From positions 496,001-560,000 of the forward strand of contig LT907983.1 in assembly GCA_900230115.1 (NCBI GenBank): a DNA stretch of 64,000 nucleotides, read 5' to 3'. The stretch's first letter is position 1. Each line of letters starts with the position of its first letter. The position numbers were made by a program, and so were the translations under genes. The notes beneath the pieces are model-generated. The model was not told the origin of the DNA. It saw only the letters and a list, made by a program, of their open reading frames with translations, and ran no database searches. Of this stretch, positions 19,869 through 29,372 are shown in pieces. The stretch is from Spirosomataceae bacterium TFI 002 (GTDB lineage: Bacteria; Bacteroidota; Bacteroidia; Cytophagales; Spirosomataceae).

Positions 19869-22800
19869 TTAAGCGGCTACAGTGGCCTGATTTGACTTCT
19901 TTTGTAATAAAATACGCTTGTAATCTCTTGGGAATACTTTTATAAACTTTTTGCTTTCTGCTTCCCAATTTCCTAGAATATCTCTAGCCACAGTACTGTT
20001 AGTTGCTTCAAAATGCTTCTTTATCATTCCTTCAAGCATCTCTAGGTCTGATTTGGTCAATTCGTCTAGATCGACCATTTCTTTATTACATTTTTGATCA
20101 AAATCTTCATTTTGGTCAAAAACATATGCAACTCCCCCGCTCATTCCTGCAGCGAAATTTTGACCAGTTGCTCCAAGAATAATAGCCATTCCGCCCGTCA
20201 TATACTCACAACCGTGATCACCAATACCTTCTACTACAACCCTAGCACCAGAATTACGAACACAAAAACGTTCTCCAGCCATTCCAGAAATAAATGCTTC
20301 TCCAGAGGTAGCACCATAAAATGACACATTACCTACTGCCATATTCTCTTCTGCTTTGAATCGAGCTAACCTATCTGGATATACTATTAATTCTGCACCA
20401 CAAAGTCCTTTACCGAAGTAGTCATTTGAATCTCCTTCCAGCTCCAATTTGAGGCCTTTGGTCGAAAATGCTCCAAAAGACTGACCCGCAGTTCCTCTAA
20501 ATTTGAAGTGTATCGTGCCAGCTGGTAATCCATTTCCATTATATATTTTGGAAATTTCATTGGATAACATTGCACCTACTGACCTGTTCAAGTTGTTGAT
20601 CGGAAACTCTGCACTTACCTTCGCTTGACTTTTCAGAGCTTCTTTAGCAGTCTTTATTAAAACTCTATCAAGAACATCTTCAATCCCATGATCTTGTTCC
20701 TCCTGCTTATATAAAGCTACATCAAGACTAGTAGGTTCTTTGTAAAGCAAGCTTGACAGATCAAGGTTTTTATATTTCCAATGCTTAACATCTTCTTTTT
20801 GGAATAAAACATCAGACTGACCAACCATTTCGTTGATGGTTCTAAATCCTAGATCAGCCATTATTTCGCGAACCTCCATTGCCAAGTAAGTAAACATGTT
20901 TACTACATGTTCTGGCTTTCCCGAAAAGAGAGCTCTCAGTTCTTCTCTTTGTGTTGCAATTCCAACAGGACAAGTATTTAAGTGACACTTACGCATCATT
21001 ATACATCCTGTAGCTACCAAAGCTGCAGTTGCAACTCCGTATTCTTCAGCTCCAAGAAGCGTAGCAATCACAAGGTCTCTACCTGTTCTCATTTGGCCAT
21101 CGGCCTGTACAACAACTCTTCCTCTTAGTTTATTTTTTACCAAAGTTTGGTGGGTCTCAGCTAGTCCCAATTCCCAAGGCAAACCTGCATGGCGTATAGA
21201 AGACAATGGAGATGCACCTGTTCCACCATCATATCCTGCTATCAAAATATGGTCTGAGTGAGCTTTAGCTACTCCTGTAGCGATGGTACCAACACCAGCT
21301 TCCGATACTAACTTTACTGAAATCCTTGCTGCTCTGTTGGCATTTTTTAGGTCATAAATCAGTTGAGCTAAATCCTCAATAGAATAAATGTCATGATGAG
21401 GAGGAGGAGATATAAGACCTACACCTGGTGTACTATGTCTTACTCTTCCTATCCAATCATCTACTTTATGACCGGGTAATTGTCCACCTTCACCAGGCTT
21501 AGCACCCTGTGCCATCTTAATTTGCAATTCGCTAGCATTGGTCAGGTAGTGTGATGTTACACCAAACCTTCCCGAGGCAACTTGCTTTATTTTAGAGCTT
21601 AAATTGTCTCCATTCTTTTGAACTTCGAACCTAATTTCATCTTCGCCACCTTCACCAGAATTGGAGCTACCCCCAATTCTATTCATTGCGATTGCAAGCG
21701 TAGTATGTGCTTCCCAGCTAATAGAACCAAAAGACATCGCACCAGTTGCAAATCGTTTAAGTATTTCCTCTACAGGTTCTACTTCTTCAATTGGAATAGA
21801 GGTACGACTCTTAAAATCTAACAAACTACGAAGCGTCAAAGCATCTTTTGACTGCTCATTGATAAGTTTAGAATACTTTTTAAAAATTTTATATCCTAAT
21901 TCAGGATCATCTGTTCCTTTTCTAGCAGATTGTTGTAAAAGATGTATCGTGTCTGGGTTAAACATGTGCTTTTCGCCACGTTGTTTCCATTGATATACGC
22001 CACCAACTTCAAGTCTTGCAAGGCTTTCGGTAGGTACATTTGGATATGCGAAACTATGCCTAACGATACATTCTTTAGCGATTTCATCCAATCCAATACC
22101 TCCAATTCGAGATACAGAACCTGTGAAATATTTATCCACTACAGTTTTATTGATACCCAAAATTTCAAAAATCTGAGCTCCTTGGTATGACTGAAGTGTT
22201 GAAATTCCCATTTTAGAGAAGATCTTCAATAACTCTTTATTTACTGCTTTAATGTAGTTTTTATGAACATCAGCCTCGTCTTCTATGGTTTTGCCATCGA
22301 TCTGACCTTTCTTGAGCATATTAGACAATGTCTCAAACGCCAAGTAAGAACATATTCCTGAAGCACCATAACCGATCAAGGTTGCGAAATGGTGTGTTTC
22401 CCAAACATCGCCTGACTCTACTAATATACCTACTTCACCTCTTAAGCCTTCGCGAATAAGATGGTGGTGCACTGCAGCCATTGCTAATAATGAAGGAATA
22501 GGAGCATGTTCAGAATCTATCGCTCGATCCGAAAGTATGATAATTTCAAAACCATCGCGAATGGCATCTACTGCATACCTACAGATTCTTTCAAGTCCAA
22601 ATTTCAATGCTTTTCCTGGATCGGGATGGTTAGCAAAGAAATAAGTGTTTATAGTTTTTGCTTGAAAACCTTCGAAATCAACAAATCGTAATTTGTCAAA
22701 CTCCGATGGCGTTAAAACTGGTTGCTCTAATTGCAACTGACGGCAATGTAGCGGTGATTCTGTAAGAATATTTTGAGCCGAACCCACGTAAGAAATCAAC

Positions 22801-24434
22801 GACATGATTGACCTTTCTCTAATAGAGTCAATCGGTGGATTAGTTACTTGAGCAAAAAGTTGCTTAAAATAGTATGATAAATGTTGACTTTGGCTTGATA
22901 AGATTGCCAAAGGAGTATCAATTCCCATGGAGCCAATTGCCTCTTTTCCTAAAGAAGACATAGGTCCGAGTATCATTCTCAAATCCTCAGATGTGTAACC
23001 ACATGTAATTTGTCTTTTTAACAAGCTTGATTCTGAATACTTGCTAAATGGACGAATAGACTCTGGAAGTTGATTGATATTAATCTTGTACTTTTCGAGC
23101 CATTCTCCGTAAGGTTTTCTTGAACAGATATCTGCTTTAAGCTCTTCGTCAGGGATAATTCTACCTTGCTCCATGTCCACTACGAACATTCGACCTGGTT
23201 GTAAACGACCTTTAGAAACTACTTTTGATTGATCAACATCCAAAACTCCAGCCTCAGAGGCCATAATTACGGTATCATCATTCAATACCCAATACCTAGA
23301 TGGACGTAGTCCGTTTCTGTCCAAAGTTGCTCCTACAATTTTACCATCTGTAAATGAGATAGAAGCTGGACCATCCCATGGTTCCATGATGGTTGCATGG
23401 TATTCGTAGAATGCTTTACGAACAGGATCCATGTCTTTATTACCATCCCATGCCTCAGGCACGAGCATCATCATCACATGAGGAAGTGACCTTCCTGATA
23501 AATAAAGTAGCTCAATTGCATTATCGAGCATTGCTGAATCCGAATTGCCTTTGTCGCAAATAGGTAGCAACATCTTCATTTCTTCATCTGAAAAATGCTC
23601 AGAGTAGAATGATTGTTCTGCAGCTCTAATCCAATTTACGTTTCCTTTTACTGTATTAATCTCTCCATTGTGAGCAATGAAACGGAAAGGTTGTGCAAGT
23701 TTCCAAGCCGGGAATGTATTAGTAGAAAAACGTGAGTGTACAATTGCAAATGCACTTACAACTCTTTTATCTTCAATATCTGGGAAATAATATTTTAATT
23801 GATTGGTAGTAAGTTGGCCTTTGTACGAAATTGTACGGCAAGACAAACTGGAGAAATAGAATGAGTCTTTTGCCCCTAAAACTGAATCCCTAATAATCTT
23901 AGAAACATATTGACGAAATACATAAAGCTTTCTTTCGAATGCTAATTCATCTTGTATATCACTAGGCTTTTTAATAAATATTTGCTCTACACAAGGCTCT
24001 ACAGAACCAGATGCTTCACCCAAGTCGTCATTTCGAGTAGGTACAACTCTATATCCTAATAAATGTAAATCTAAATCTTCTAATTTACGGTCAATGATTT
24101 CTCTTGCTTCTTCTTTCTGTTTTTCATTGCCTGGAAAGAATATCATCCCAACACCATATTCAAATGCTGCAGGAAGTTTAATATTAATCTTTCGACATTC
24201 TTCTAAATAAAACTCGTGAGGTATTTGCAAAAGAATTCCTGCTCCGTCTCCACTATTGGGATCACAACCGCAAGCTCCACGGTGGTCCATACGCTCAAGC
24301 ATATGAATTGCATCCGAAACAATTGAGTGTGATTTTCGACCTTTAAGATGTGCTCTAAATCCAATACCGCACGCATCATGTTCAAATTCACTTCTATAAA
24401 GGCCTTGTTCTTGGTCTTCTAAAATTGATCCCAT
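19869..24434 (-). CDS. gltB: Glutamate synthase large (alpha) subunit
   Basis: Carries the glutaminase and the FMN/3Fe-4S synthase sites of GOGAT. The 1521-aa protein starts with a propeptide of about 21 residues before Cys22 of DACGIGF, the N-terminal nucleophile once processed. The amidotransferase domain follows, then the central domain, the FMN-binding synthase domain (GEGGQLPGHKV, GTGASPLSSIRHAG), the Fe-S motif CIMMRKCHLNTCPVGIAT and the C-terminal GXGXG beta-helix. I used the ATG at 24434; a TTG at 24440 lies two codons upstream. It heads the gltBD operon. No strong promoter box is visible in the 254-nt gap upstream. Confidence 0.96.
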   Translation of the reverse strand: MGSILEDQEQGLYRSEFEHDACGIGFRAHLKGRKSHSIVSDAIHMLERMDHRGACGCDPNSGDGAGILLQIPHEFYLEECRKINIKLPAAFEYGVGMIFFPGNEKQKEEAREIIDRKLEDLDLHLLGYRVVPTRNDDLGEASGSVEPCVEQIFIKKPSDIQDELAFERKLYVFRQYVSKIIRDSVLGAKDSFYFSSLSCRTISYKGQLTTNQLKYYFPDIEDKRVVSAFAIVHSRFSTNTFPAWKLAQPFRFIAHNGEINTVKGNVNWIRAAEQSFYSEHFSDEEMKMLLPICDKGNSDSAMLDNAIELLYLSGRSLPHVMMMLVPEAWDGNKDMDPVRKAFYEYHATIMEPWDGPASISFTDGKIVGATLDRNGLRPSRYWVLNDDTVIMASEAGVLDVDQSKVVSKGRLQPGRMFVVDMEQGRIIPDEELKADICSRKPYGEWLEKYKININQLPESIRPFSKYSESSLLKRQITCGYTSEDLRMILGPMSSLGKEAIGSMGIDTPLAILSSQSQHLSYYFKQLFAQVTNPPIDSIRERSIMSLISYVGSAQNILTESPLHCRQLQLEQPVLTPSEFDKLRFVDFEGFQAKTINTYFFANHPDPGKALKFGLERICRYAVDAIRDGFEIIILSDRAIDSEHAPIPSLLAMAAVHHHLIREGLRGEVGILVESGDVWETHHFATLIGYGASGICSYLAFETLSNMLKKGQIDGKTIEDEADVHKNYIKAVNKELLKIFSKMGISTLQSYQGAQIFEILGINKTVVDKYFTGSVSRIGGIGLDEIAKECIVRHSFAYPNVPTESLARLEVGGVYQWKQRGEKHMFNPDTIHLLQQSARKGTDDPELGYKIFKKYSKLINEQSKDALTLRSLLDFKSRTSIPIEEVEPVEEILKRFATGAMSFGSISWEAHTTLAIAMNRIGGSSNSGEGGEDEIRFEVQKNGDNLSSKIKQVASGRFGVTSHYLTNASELQIKMAQGAKPGEGGQLPGHKVDDWIGRVRHSTPGVGLISPPPHHDIYSIEDLAQLIYDLKNANRAARISVKLVSEAGVGTIATGVAKAHSDHILIAGYDGGTGASPLSSIRHAGLPWELGLAETHQTLVKNKLRGRVVVQADGQMRTGRDLVIATLLGAEEYGVATAALVATGCIMMRKCHLNTCPVGIATQREELRALFSGKPEHVVNMFTYLAMEVREIMADLGFRTINEMVGQSDVLFQKEDVKHWKYKNLDLSSLLYKEPTSLDVALYKQEEQDHGIEDVLDRVLIKTAKEALKSQAKVSAEFPINNLNRSVGAMLSNEISKIYNGNGLPAGTIHFKFRGTAGQSFGAFSTKGLKLELEGDSNDYFGKGLCGAELIVYPDRLARFKAEENMAVGNVSFYGATSGEAFISGMAGERFCVRNSGARVVVEGIGDHGCEYMTGGMAIILGATGQNFAAGMSGGVAYVFDQNEDFDQKCNKEMVDLDELTKSDLEMLEGMIKKHFEATNSTVARDILGNWEAESKKFIKVFPRDYKRILLQKKSNQATVAA

Positions 24435-24688
24435 TTTCAATAAAATATTTTAGGTTTATTGTCGATTATCAGAGATAAAAAGCGGTTAGCATTGTTACTT
24501 AAGGCTAATCGACGAATATGCAATATAATAACAAATTTTTCTGAATCTTTCTACGAAAAGCCAAATTGTATAGTCAGAAGAAAGATTATTAATTCGATAA
24601 AATTTTCTATTAAAATTATCCTATTTATCTCAAAGAAAGACTGATAATATGCTCTATTTAGATTAAAACGAAATATGATTTGGACAAA

Positions 24689-25945
24689 TTATAGCACAAA
24701 TCCGAGGCCTACAGTGCCATTTGTCATTGGATCAATGAATATAAAAGCTCCGTTAGTCGGGTTTTCGTCGTACTTATCGGCGAAAATTGGACCTGCAAGT
24801 TTTATATTAACAACTCCAATTTCGTTCAACAAAATTTCGCTGGTATTTTCCTTAGGGCTGAAGTGTTCAATGTCAAGAACTGAGGTCACATTTACAACTT
24901 TGGCTTTTTGAATATTAATTCCGTGTTGTACAAAATATGTCTTGCCAGCTTGGAGTGGGGTAGCATCCATCCAGCAAACTCTTGCATTAATTGCCTTTAG
25001 CTGCTCTGGTGTACTTCCTGCATGCACAATCATGTTTCCACGGCTAATATCAATGTCATCTTCTAGCTCAATTGAGATTGAATCTCCCAATTCTGCGTGT
25101 TCAAGTTTTTGATCAAACTTATGAATAGCTTTTATTTTACTCACTTGATTACTAGGCAATGCTTCGATCAAATCTCCTACCGCAAAAACACCACTAGCTA
25201 CACGACCAGCGTATCCTCTGTAATCATGAAATTCTTCGGTTTTGGGCCTAATTACATTTTGAACAGGAAACCTTGCAGGAAGCTCACTTGCGATCGCATT
25301 ACTTCTTTTGTTTTCCAATTTTTCCAAAAATGACAGCAATGGCAAACCATCGTACCATTCCATTTTATTAGATTTCTCAACGATATTATCGCCAAATAGT
25401 GAGGAAATGGGTATAAACGTTACATTCTGACTTTCGAAATCAGATTTACCAACTGTATTCTGAAAGTCCTCCTTTATTTTTCCAAAAGTGGCTTCGCTAT
25501 AATCAGCCAAGTCCATTTTATTTACAGCAACAATAATATTCTCCATTCTGAGTAATGAAGCGATGTAAAAGTGTCTTTTTGTTTGCTCTATCACACCGTT
25601 TCTTGCATCAATCAATATAATGGAAACAGATGCATTACTCGCACCAGTTACCATATTCCTTGTATATTCGAAATGGCCAGGTGTGTCTGCAATTATGTAC
25701 TTTCTATTTGGCGTGTTGAAATAAATATGAGCTACATCAATTGTAATTCCTTGCTCACGTTCAGCTATTAGGCCATCTGTCAATAAAGACAAGTCTGTAA
25801 AGTCAAGTCCCTTTCTTTTTGAAGCCGATTCAAGAGCTTCTATTTTATCTTTAGTAATAGATTTTGTTTCATACAACAATCGACCTATTAGCGTGCTTTT
25901 TCCGTCATCTACTGATCCTGCTGTTGCTATTCTTAATATATCCAT
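24689..25945 (-). CDS. cysN: Sulfate adenylyltransferase subunit 1 (GTPase CysN)
   Basis: GTPase subunit of ATP sulfurylase, which energises formation of adenosine 5'-phosphosulfate. An EF-Tu-like G domain has GSVDDGKSTLIGRLL, DTPGHFEYTRNM and NKMDL, followed by beta-barrel domains. At 418 aa it ends where CysN does and has no fused APS kinase (CysC) domain. It is last in the sulfate operon, separated from cysD by 104 nt that hold short repeats. Confidence 0.95.
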   Translation of the reverse strand: MDILRIATAGSVDDGKSTLIGRLLYETKSITKDKIEALESASKRKGLDFTDLSLLTDGLIAEREQGITIDVAHIYFNTPNRKYIIADTPGHFEYTRNMVTGASNASVSIILIDARNGVIEQTKRHFYIASLLRMENIIVAVNKMDLADYSEATFGKIKEDFQNTVGKSDFESQNVTFIPISSLFGDNIVEKSNKMEWYDGLPLLSFLEKLENKRSNAIASELPARFPVQNVIRPKTEEFHDYRGYAGRVASGVFAVGDLIEALPSNQVSKIKAIHKFDQKLEHAELGDSISIELEDDIDISRGNMIVHAGSTPEQLKAINARVCWMDATPLQAGKTYFVQHGINIQKAKVVNVTSVLDIEHFSPKENTSEILLNEIGVVNIKLAGPIFADKYDENPTNGAFIFIDPMTNGTVGLGFVL

Positions 25946-25962
25946 GATTTAAATAATTCGAT

Positions 25963-26024
25963 TTGAGATTTGGGATTCTTTCAATTTAAGAACTTCCCTA
26001 ATTCGGATTTAAGGCTTGAGATTT
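25963..26024. repeat. Two copies of TTGAGATTT in the cysD-cysN spacer
   Basis: The spacer contains ATTTGAGATTTGGGATT near 25961-25977 and CTTGAGATTTAAAC near 26015-26028, sharing TTGAGATTT. A third related copy, read on the minus strand, lies at 45755-45763 beside the four-helix-bundle gene. These may be remnants of a dispersed intergenic repeat. Confidence 0.4.
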
Positions 26025-26049
26025 AAACTATAATTCTGTAAACTAAAAT

Positions 26050-26991
26050 TTAAAAATAACCCTGTTGTTTTCTTTTCTCCATTGCTGCCTCTGACCTCTT
26101 ATCGTCAATCCTAGCACCTCTTTCTGAGATTTCTGCACCAATGATTTCATCGATAATAGTATCTATATTGTCGGCATCACTCAAAACTGCGGCAGTACAA
26201 GTCATATCTCCTACTGTTCTAAATCTTACCGTTGTTTCGTAAGGCTTTTCGTCTTCTGATTTATTGATAAACTCAGAATCAGACCAAATCATACCGTCTC
26301 TTTCAAAAACCTGACGCTGGTGAGCAAAATAAATTGAAGGAATTTCAAGTTCTTCTTCTTTAATGTAATTCCAAACATCAAGCTCTGTCCAGTTTGAGAT
26401 AGGGAAAACTCTTACATTTTCTCCCATTTCTATTTTACCATTCAGCATTTCGAACATTTCTGGTCTTTGTTTTTTTGCATCCCACTGACCAAAGTCGTCT
26501 CTAACACTAAATATTCTTTCTTTCGCTCTTGCCTTTTCCTCGTCACGACGAGCACCACCAATGCAAGCATCAAACTTGTTTGATTCTATTGTATCTAAAA
26601 GCGTAACCGTTTGAAGGGCGTTTCGCGAAGCATACTTGCCACTTTCTTCTTTTACCTTTCCTTGATTAATACTATCCTCTACAAGACCTACAATGAGGTC
26701 ACAGCCTAGTTGTTCGGCTAATTTATCTCTAAACTCAACTGTTTCAGGGAAATTATGGCCAGTATCAATATGAACAAGAGGAAATGGAATTTTACCAGGA
26801 TAAAAGGCTTTTTGAGCTAACCTTACCAATGTGATAGAGTCTTTTCCACCTGAGAAAAGCAAAGCTGGTTTCTCAAATTGAGCGGCAACTTCTCTAAGTA
26901 TATAAATAGCTTCGTCTTCTAATTGTCTTGGAAAACTTCTATTTGATTCAAATTCTTGCTTCGAAATTTCTTTACTCACTGCGTTTGTCAT
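26050..26991 (-). CDS. cysD: Sulfate adenylyltransferase subunit 2 (CysD)
   Basis: Catalytic subunit of ATP sulfurylase, making APS from sulfate and ATP in the cytoplasm. The 313-aa protein has the PP-loop ALLFSGGKDSITLVRLA and the CysD-type sequences HIDTGHNFPETVEFRD, GGARRDEEKARAKERIFS and RFRTVGDMTCTAAV. Length matches the family (about 300 aa). Fifteen nt after cysH. Confidence 0.96.
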   Translation of the reverse strand: MTNAVSKEISKQEFESNRSFPRQLEDEAIYILREVAAQFEKPALLFSGGKDSITLVRLAQKAFYPGKIPFPLVHIDTGHNFPETVEFRDKLAEQLGCDLIVGLVEDSINQGKVKEESGKYASRNALQTVTLLDTIESNKFDACIGGARRDEEKARAKERIFSVRDDFGQWDAKKQRPEMFEMLNGKIEMGENVRVFPISNWTELDVWNYIKEEELEIPSIYFAHQRQVFERDGMIWSDSEFINKSEDEKPYETTVRFRTVGDMTCTAAVLSDADNIDTIIDEIIGAEISERGARIDDKRSEAAMEKRKQQGYF

Positions 26992-27006
26992 TTTAAAAAT
27001 ATAATA

Positions 27007-27690
27007 TCATTTAACGGCGTGCAATCCACATTCTTTTTGTGAAGTTTCCCACCACCATCTTCCAGCTCTTGGATGCTCCCCTTCGGCAATTGCTCGCGTA
27101 CATGGTTGGCAACCAATACTTACAAAATTCTTTTTATGAAGTGTATTTTCGGGAATATTTTCTGCTTTAATAAATTCGGTCATTTGATCATAAGTCCAAT
27201 CGATCAGAGGGTTAAATTTAAACACTTTGTTTCCCTCGTCCCACTCCCAAATCTTCATTTCTTGTCTATTCTCACTTTGTTCTGCTCTTAAGCCAGTGAT
27301 CCAAACCTCAGCACCTTTTAAAGCTCTTTTCAAAGGAATAATTTTTCGAATTCCACAACACTCTTTCCTGTTTTCCACAGAATCGTAAAAGCTGTGAAAA
27401 CCTTTTTCGCTTACCAATTTCTCTACCTTATCCGTATCAGGAAAGTAAGTTTTGATGTCCAGCTTGTATTTAGCCCTTGTTTTATCCATCAACTCATACG
27501 TTTCTGGAAAAAGACGACCAGTATCTAAGGTAAATATTTCAATATCGAGTTTATTACTCGCTATTTGATGTGTAATGACTTGATCTTCTTGACCAAAGGA
27601 TGAAGAAAAAACAACTTTTTTGTAGTTTTTGCTTACCCATTCAAGCCGCTCAAGAAGCGTTAAATCATTTAACTTTTCTAAATCAGACAT
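27007..27690 (-). CDS. cysH: Adenylyl-sulfate (APS) reductase, CysH family
   Basis: Reduces activated sulfate to sulfite using thioredoxin. The 227-aa protein has the CysH fold with SSSFGQEDQVITH and LDTGRLFPETYELMD. It has the paired cysteines C111-C112 (KECCGIRK) and C194-x2-C197 (GCQPCTRA), the [4Fe-4S] ligands of APS reductases, plus the catalytic Cys221 in ECGLH. PAPS-specific enzymes lack the four Fe-S cysteines, so APS is the likely substrate, in line with the absence of cysC. Start chosen at the ATG at 27690, just after the stop of the preceding permease gene; a TTG at 27702 is the alternative. Confidence 0.93.
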   Translation of the reverse strand: MSDLEKLNDLTLLERLEWVSKNYKKVVFSSSFGQEDQVITHQIASNKLDIEIFTLDTGRLFPETYELMDKTRAKYKLDIKTYFPDTDKVEKLVSEKGFHSFYDSVENRKECCGIRKIIPLKRALKGAEVWITGLRAEQSENRQEMKIWEWDEGNKVFKFNPLIDWTYDQMTEFIKAENIPENTLHKKNFVSIGCQPCTRAIAEGEHPRAGRWWWETSQKECGLHAVK

Positions 27691-27692
27691 AA

Positions 27693-28574
27693 TTAAAACC
27701 AAAATCGGACTATATTAATCAAACTCAATAATATCACTACCACTCCAATGGTAACCATAATGAATTTTGGGTTAAAAAATCGTACAAGGAATGCACCTAG
27801 TGGAGCGGCAAAAATACCGCCTATTACTAATCCTGCAATTGGTTGCCAAGCTGCAATATCAATAAATATCATAAAGATTCCAGTGCTAAAAAAAGCAACA
27901 AAAAACTCTGCGGTATTTACAGTTCCAATGGTTTCCTTAGGAGCATTTCCTTTCCTCAGTAAGTTTGAAGTTACCAAAGGTCCCCATCCTCCTCCACCTA
28001 TTGCATCTAAAAAACCACCATAAAGACCAAGTATTCCTAAATTCTTATTTACGGGTGTTGCAGGCCTTCCTTTAAAAGCTTTATAAACCAAAAGTGACCC
28101 CAAAACTACTAAATATGCTGATATAAATGGCTTGATAAAATCAGCATCAAAAACTTCAGAAATTAGATATGCCCCTATCATCGCCCCTATAACACCGGTA
28201 ACGACAATACGGAAAAACATTTTTTTGTCAATGTTGCCAAAATAAATGTGTGACAAGCCTGAAACTCCCGTGGTAAATACCTCTGCAGTATGAACACTTG
28301 CAGTTGCAAATGCTGGAGGAACACCTACTCCCATTAATAATGAGGTACAAGTGGCTCCATAGGCCATTCCGAGTGCACCGTCGATCAATTGTGCAAAAAA
28401 ACCAACTCCAATATAATAATAGAACAAAGGATCTAAAGAACCTCCGTGCCAAACATCACTATAAGCAATTCGGTAAATCAAGATGCCGATTAACATCACT
28501 TTCATGGCAATCATAGCAACTGCTATGTACCTGAACTTGATGAGGCCGCTTAGTGACAATGCTAACTTCTCCAT
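27693..28574 (-). CDS. Sulfite exporter TauE/SafE (TSUP) family permease
   Basis: Membrane protein of the TSUP family, about eight TM segments in 293 aa. Signature glycine-rich halves are present: LIDGALGMAYGATCTSLL and GFLDAIGGGGWGPLVTSNLL, each followed by a VHTAE/VNTAE sequence. Some TSUP members move sulfite, sulfate or sulfonates. Its place between cobA and cysH makes it a candidate sulfate importer, or a safety valve for sulfite (inference). It abuts cobA. Confidence 0.9.
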   Translation of the reverse strand: MEKLALSLSGLIKFRYIAVAMIAMKVMLIGILIYRIAYSDVWHGGSLDPLFYYYIGVGFFAQLIDGALGMAYGATCTSLLMGVGVPPAFATASVHTAEVFTTGVSGLSHIYFGNIDKKMFFRIVVTGVIGAMIGAYLISEVFDADFIKPFISAYLVVLGSLLVYKAFKGRPATPVNKNLGILGLYGGFLDAIGGGGWGPLVTSNLLRKGNAPKETIGTVNTAEFFVAFFSTGIFMIFIDIAAWQPIAGLVIGGIFAAPLGAFLVRFFNPKFIMVTIGVVVILLSLINIVRFWF

Positions 28575-29372
28575 TTACAAGTCTCTTGATTTAAGGTAAT
28601 TATTGCTATACACCCGCTCTTGTTCTAAAATATAATTGGGTACAATAGCATCTACTACCTCTCCTATTACAATAACCGCAGGATTAGTTAGGCCTTCTTT
28701 ACTTCTCAATTCTAATAGGTTATTTACCTTACCCGAGATCTGTCTCGAATTAGCTTTGCTGGCGTTTTGAACTATAGCAGCTGGAGTTTCTCCTCTTCCA
28801 TTTTTAGAGAAAATCGCAACTATTTCTTCTAGCTTACTCATCCCCATCAATATTACTATTGTTGCCGTTGTACGAGAAGCCAGTTCTATATCTTTACTCA
28901 ATGACTTATCTGACTTATGTCCAGTTATCACCCAAAAACCATCGGATGAAGCTCTATCCGTAAGTGGAATATCATGTAAACCAAGAGCATTGATACTAGA
29001 TATACCAGGTATGTATGTTGATTCCACACCTCTTGCTTTTGCAAAATTGATTTCCTCAGCACCTCTTCCAAATATAAATGGATCGCCACCTTTGAGCCTT
29101 ACCACATGACCTTTTTGATATGCTTTCTCAACAATTAAGAAATTGATTCCATCTTGAGAAATACTTTTACAGTGTCCTTTTTTACCAACAGAGATCTTTT
29201 CGCAAAGCGGATGACAGTAATCTAATAGTTCTGGATTTGCCAAGTTGTCATAAAGCACTACATCTGCAGCTCTGAGAGCATTTATAGCTTTTAAAGTTAT
29301 AAGCTCAGGATCACCTGGCCCAGCACCTACAAGTGTAAGGCGGGGTTTTATGTTTTGACCTAACTCTTTCAT
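28575..29372 (-). CDS. cobA: Uroporphyrinogen-III C-methyltransferase
   Basis: SAM-dependent enzyme making precorrin-2, the precursor of siroheme needed by the sulfite reductase encoded just upstream. The 265-aa protein has the signature LVGAGPGDPELITLKA near the N-terminus and RLKGGDPFIFGRGAEE, and lacks the N-terminal dehydrogenase/ferrochelatase (CysG A) domain. Those later siroheme steps must be encoded elsewhere. Its ATG overlaps the stop of the sulfite reductase gene (TAATG). Confidence 0.95.
   Translation of the reverse strand: MKELGQNIKPRLTLVGAGPGDPELITLKAINALRAADVVLYDNLANPELLDYCHPLCEKISVGKKGHCKSISQDGINFLIVEKAYQKGHVVRLKGGDPFIFGRGAEEINFAKARGVESTYIPGISSINALGLHDIPLTDRASSDGFWVITGHKSDKSLSKDIELASRTTATIVILMGMSKLEEIVAIFSKNGRGETPAAIVQNASKANSRQISGKVNNLLELRSKEGLTNPAVIVIGEVVDAIVPNYILEQERVYSNNYLKSRDL

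Noticed and set aside
21661-21993. Open frame of 110 codons on the plus strand inside gltB
   Set aside because: Antisense shadow of a well-conserved gene; low-complexity translation with no domain and no promoter.
24435-24688. RNA gene in the 254-nt gap between gltB and cysN
   Set aside because: No cloverleaf, strong hairpin, or known RNA motif could be seen; AT-rich sequence only.
27007-27690. CysH as a PAPS reductase
   Set aside because: The four Fe-S cysteines and the absence of any APS kinase favour APS reductase.
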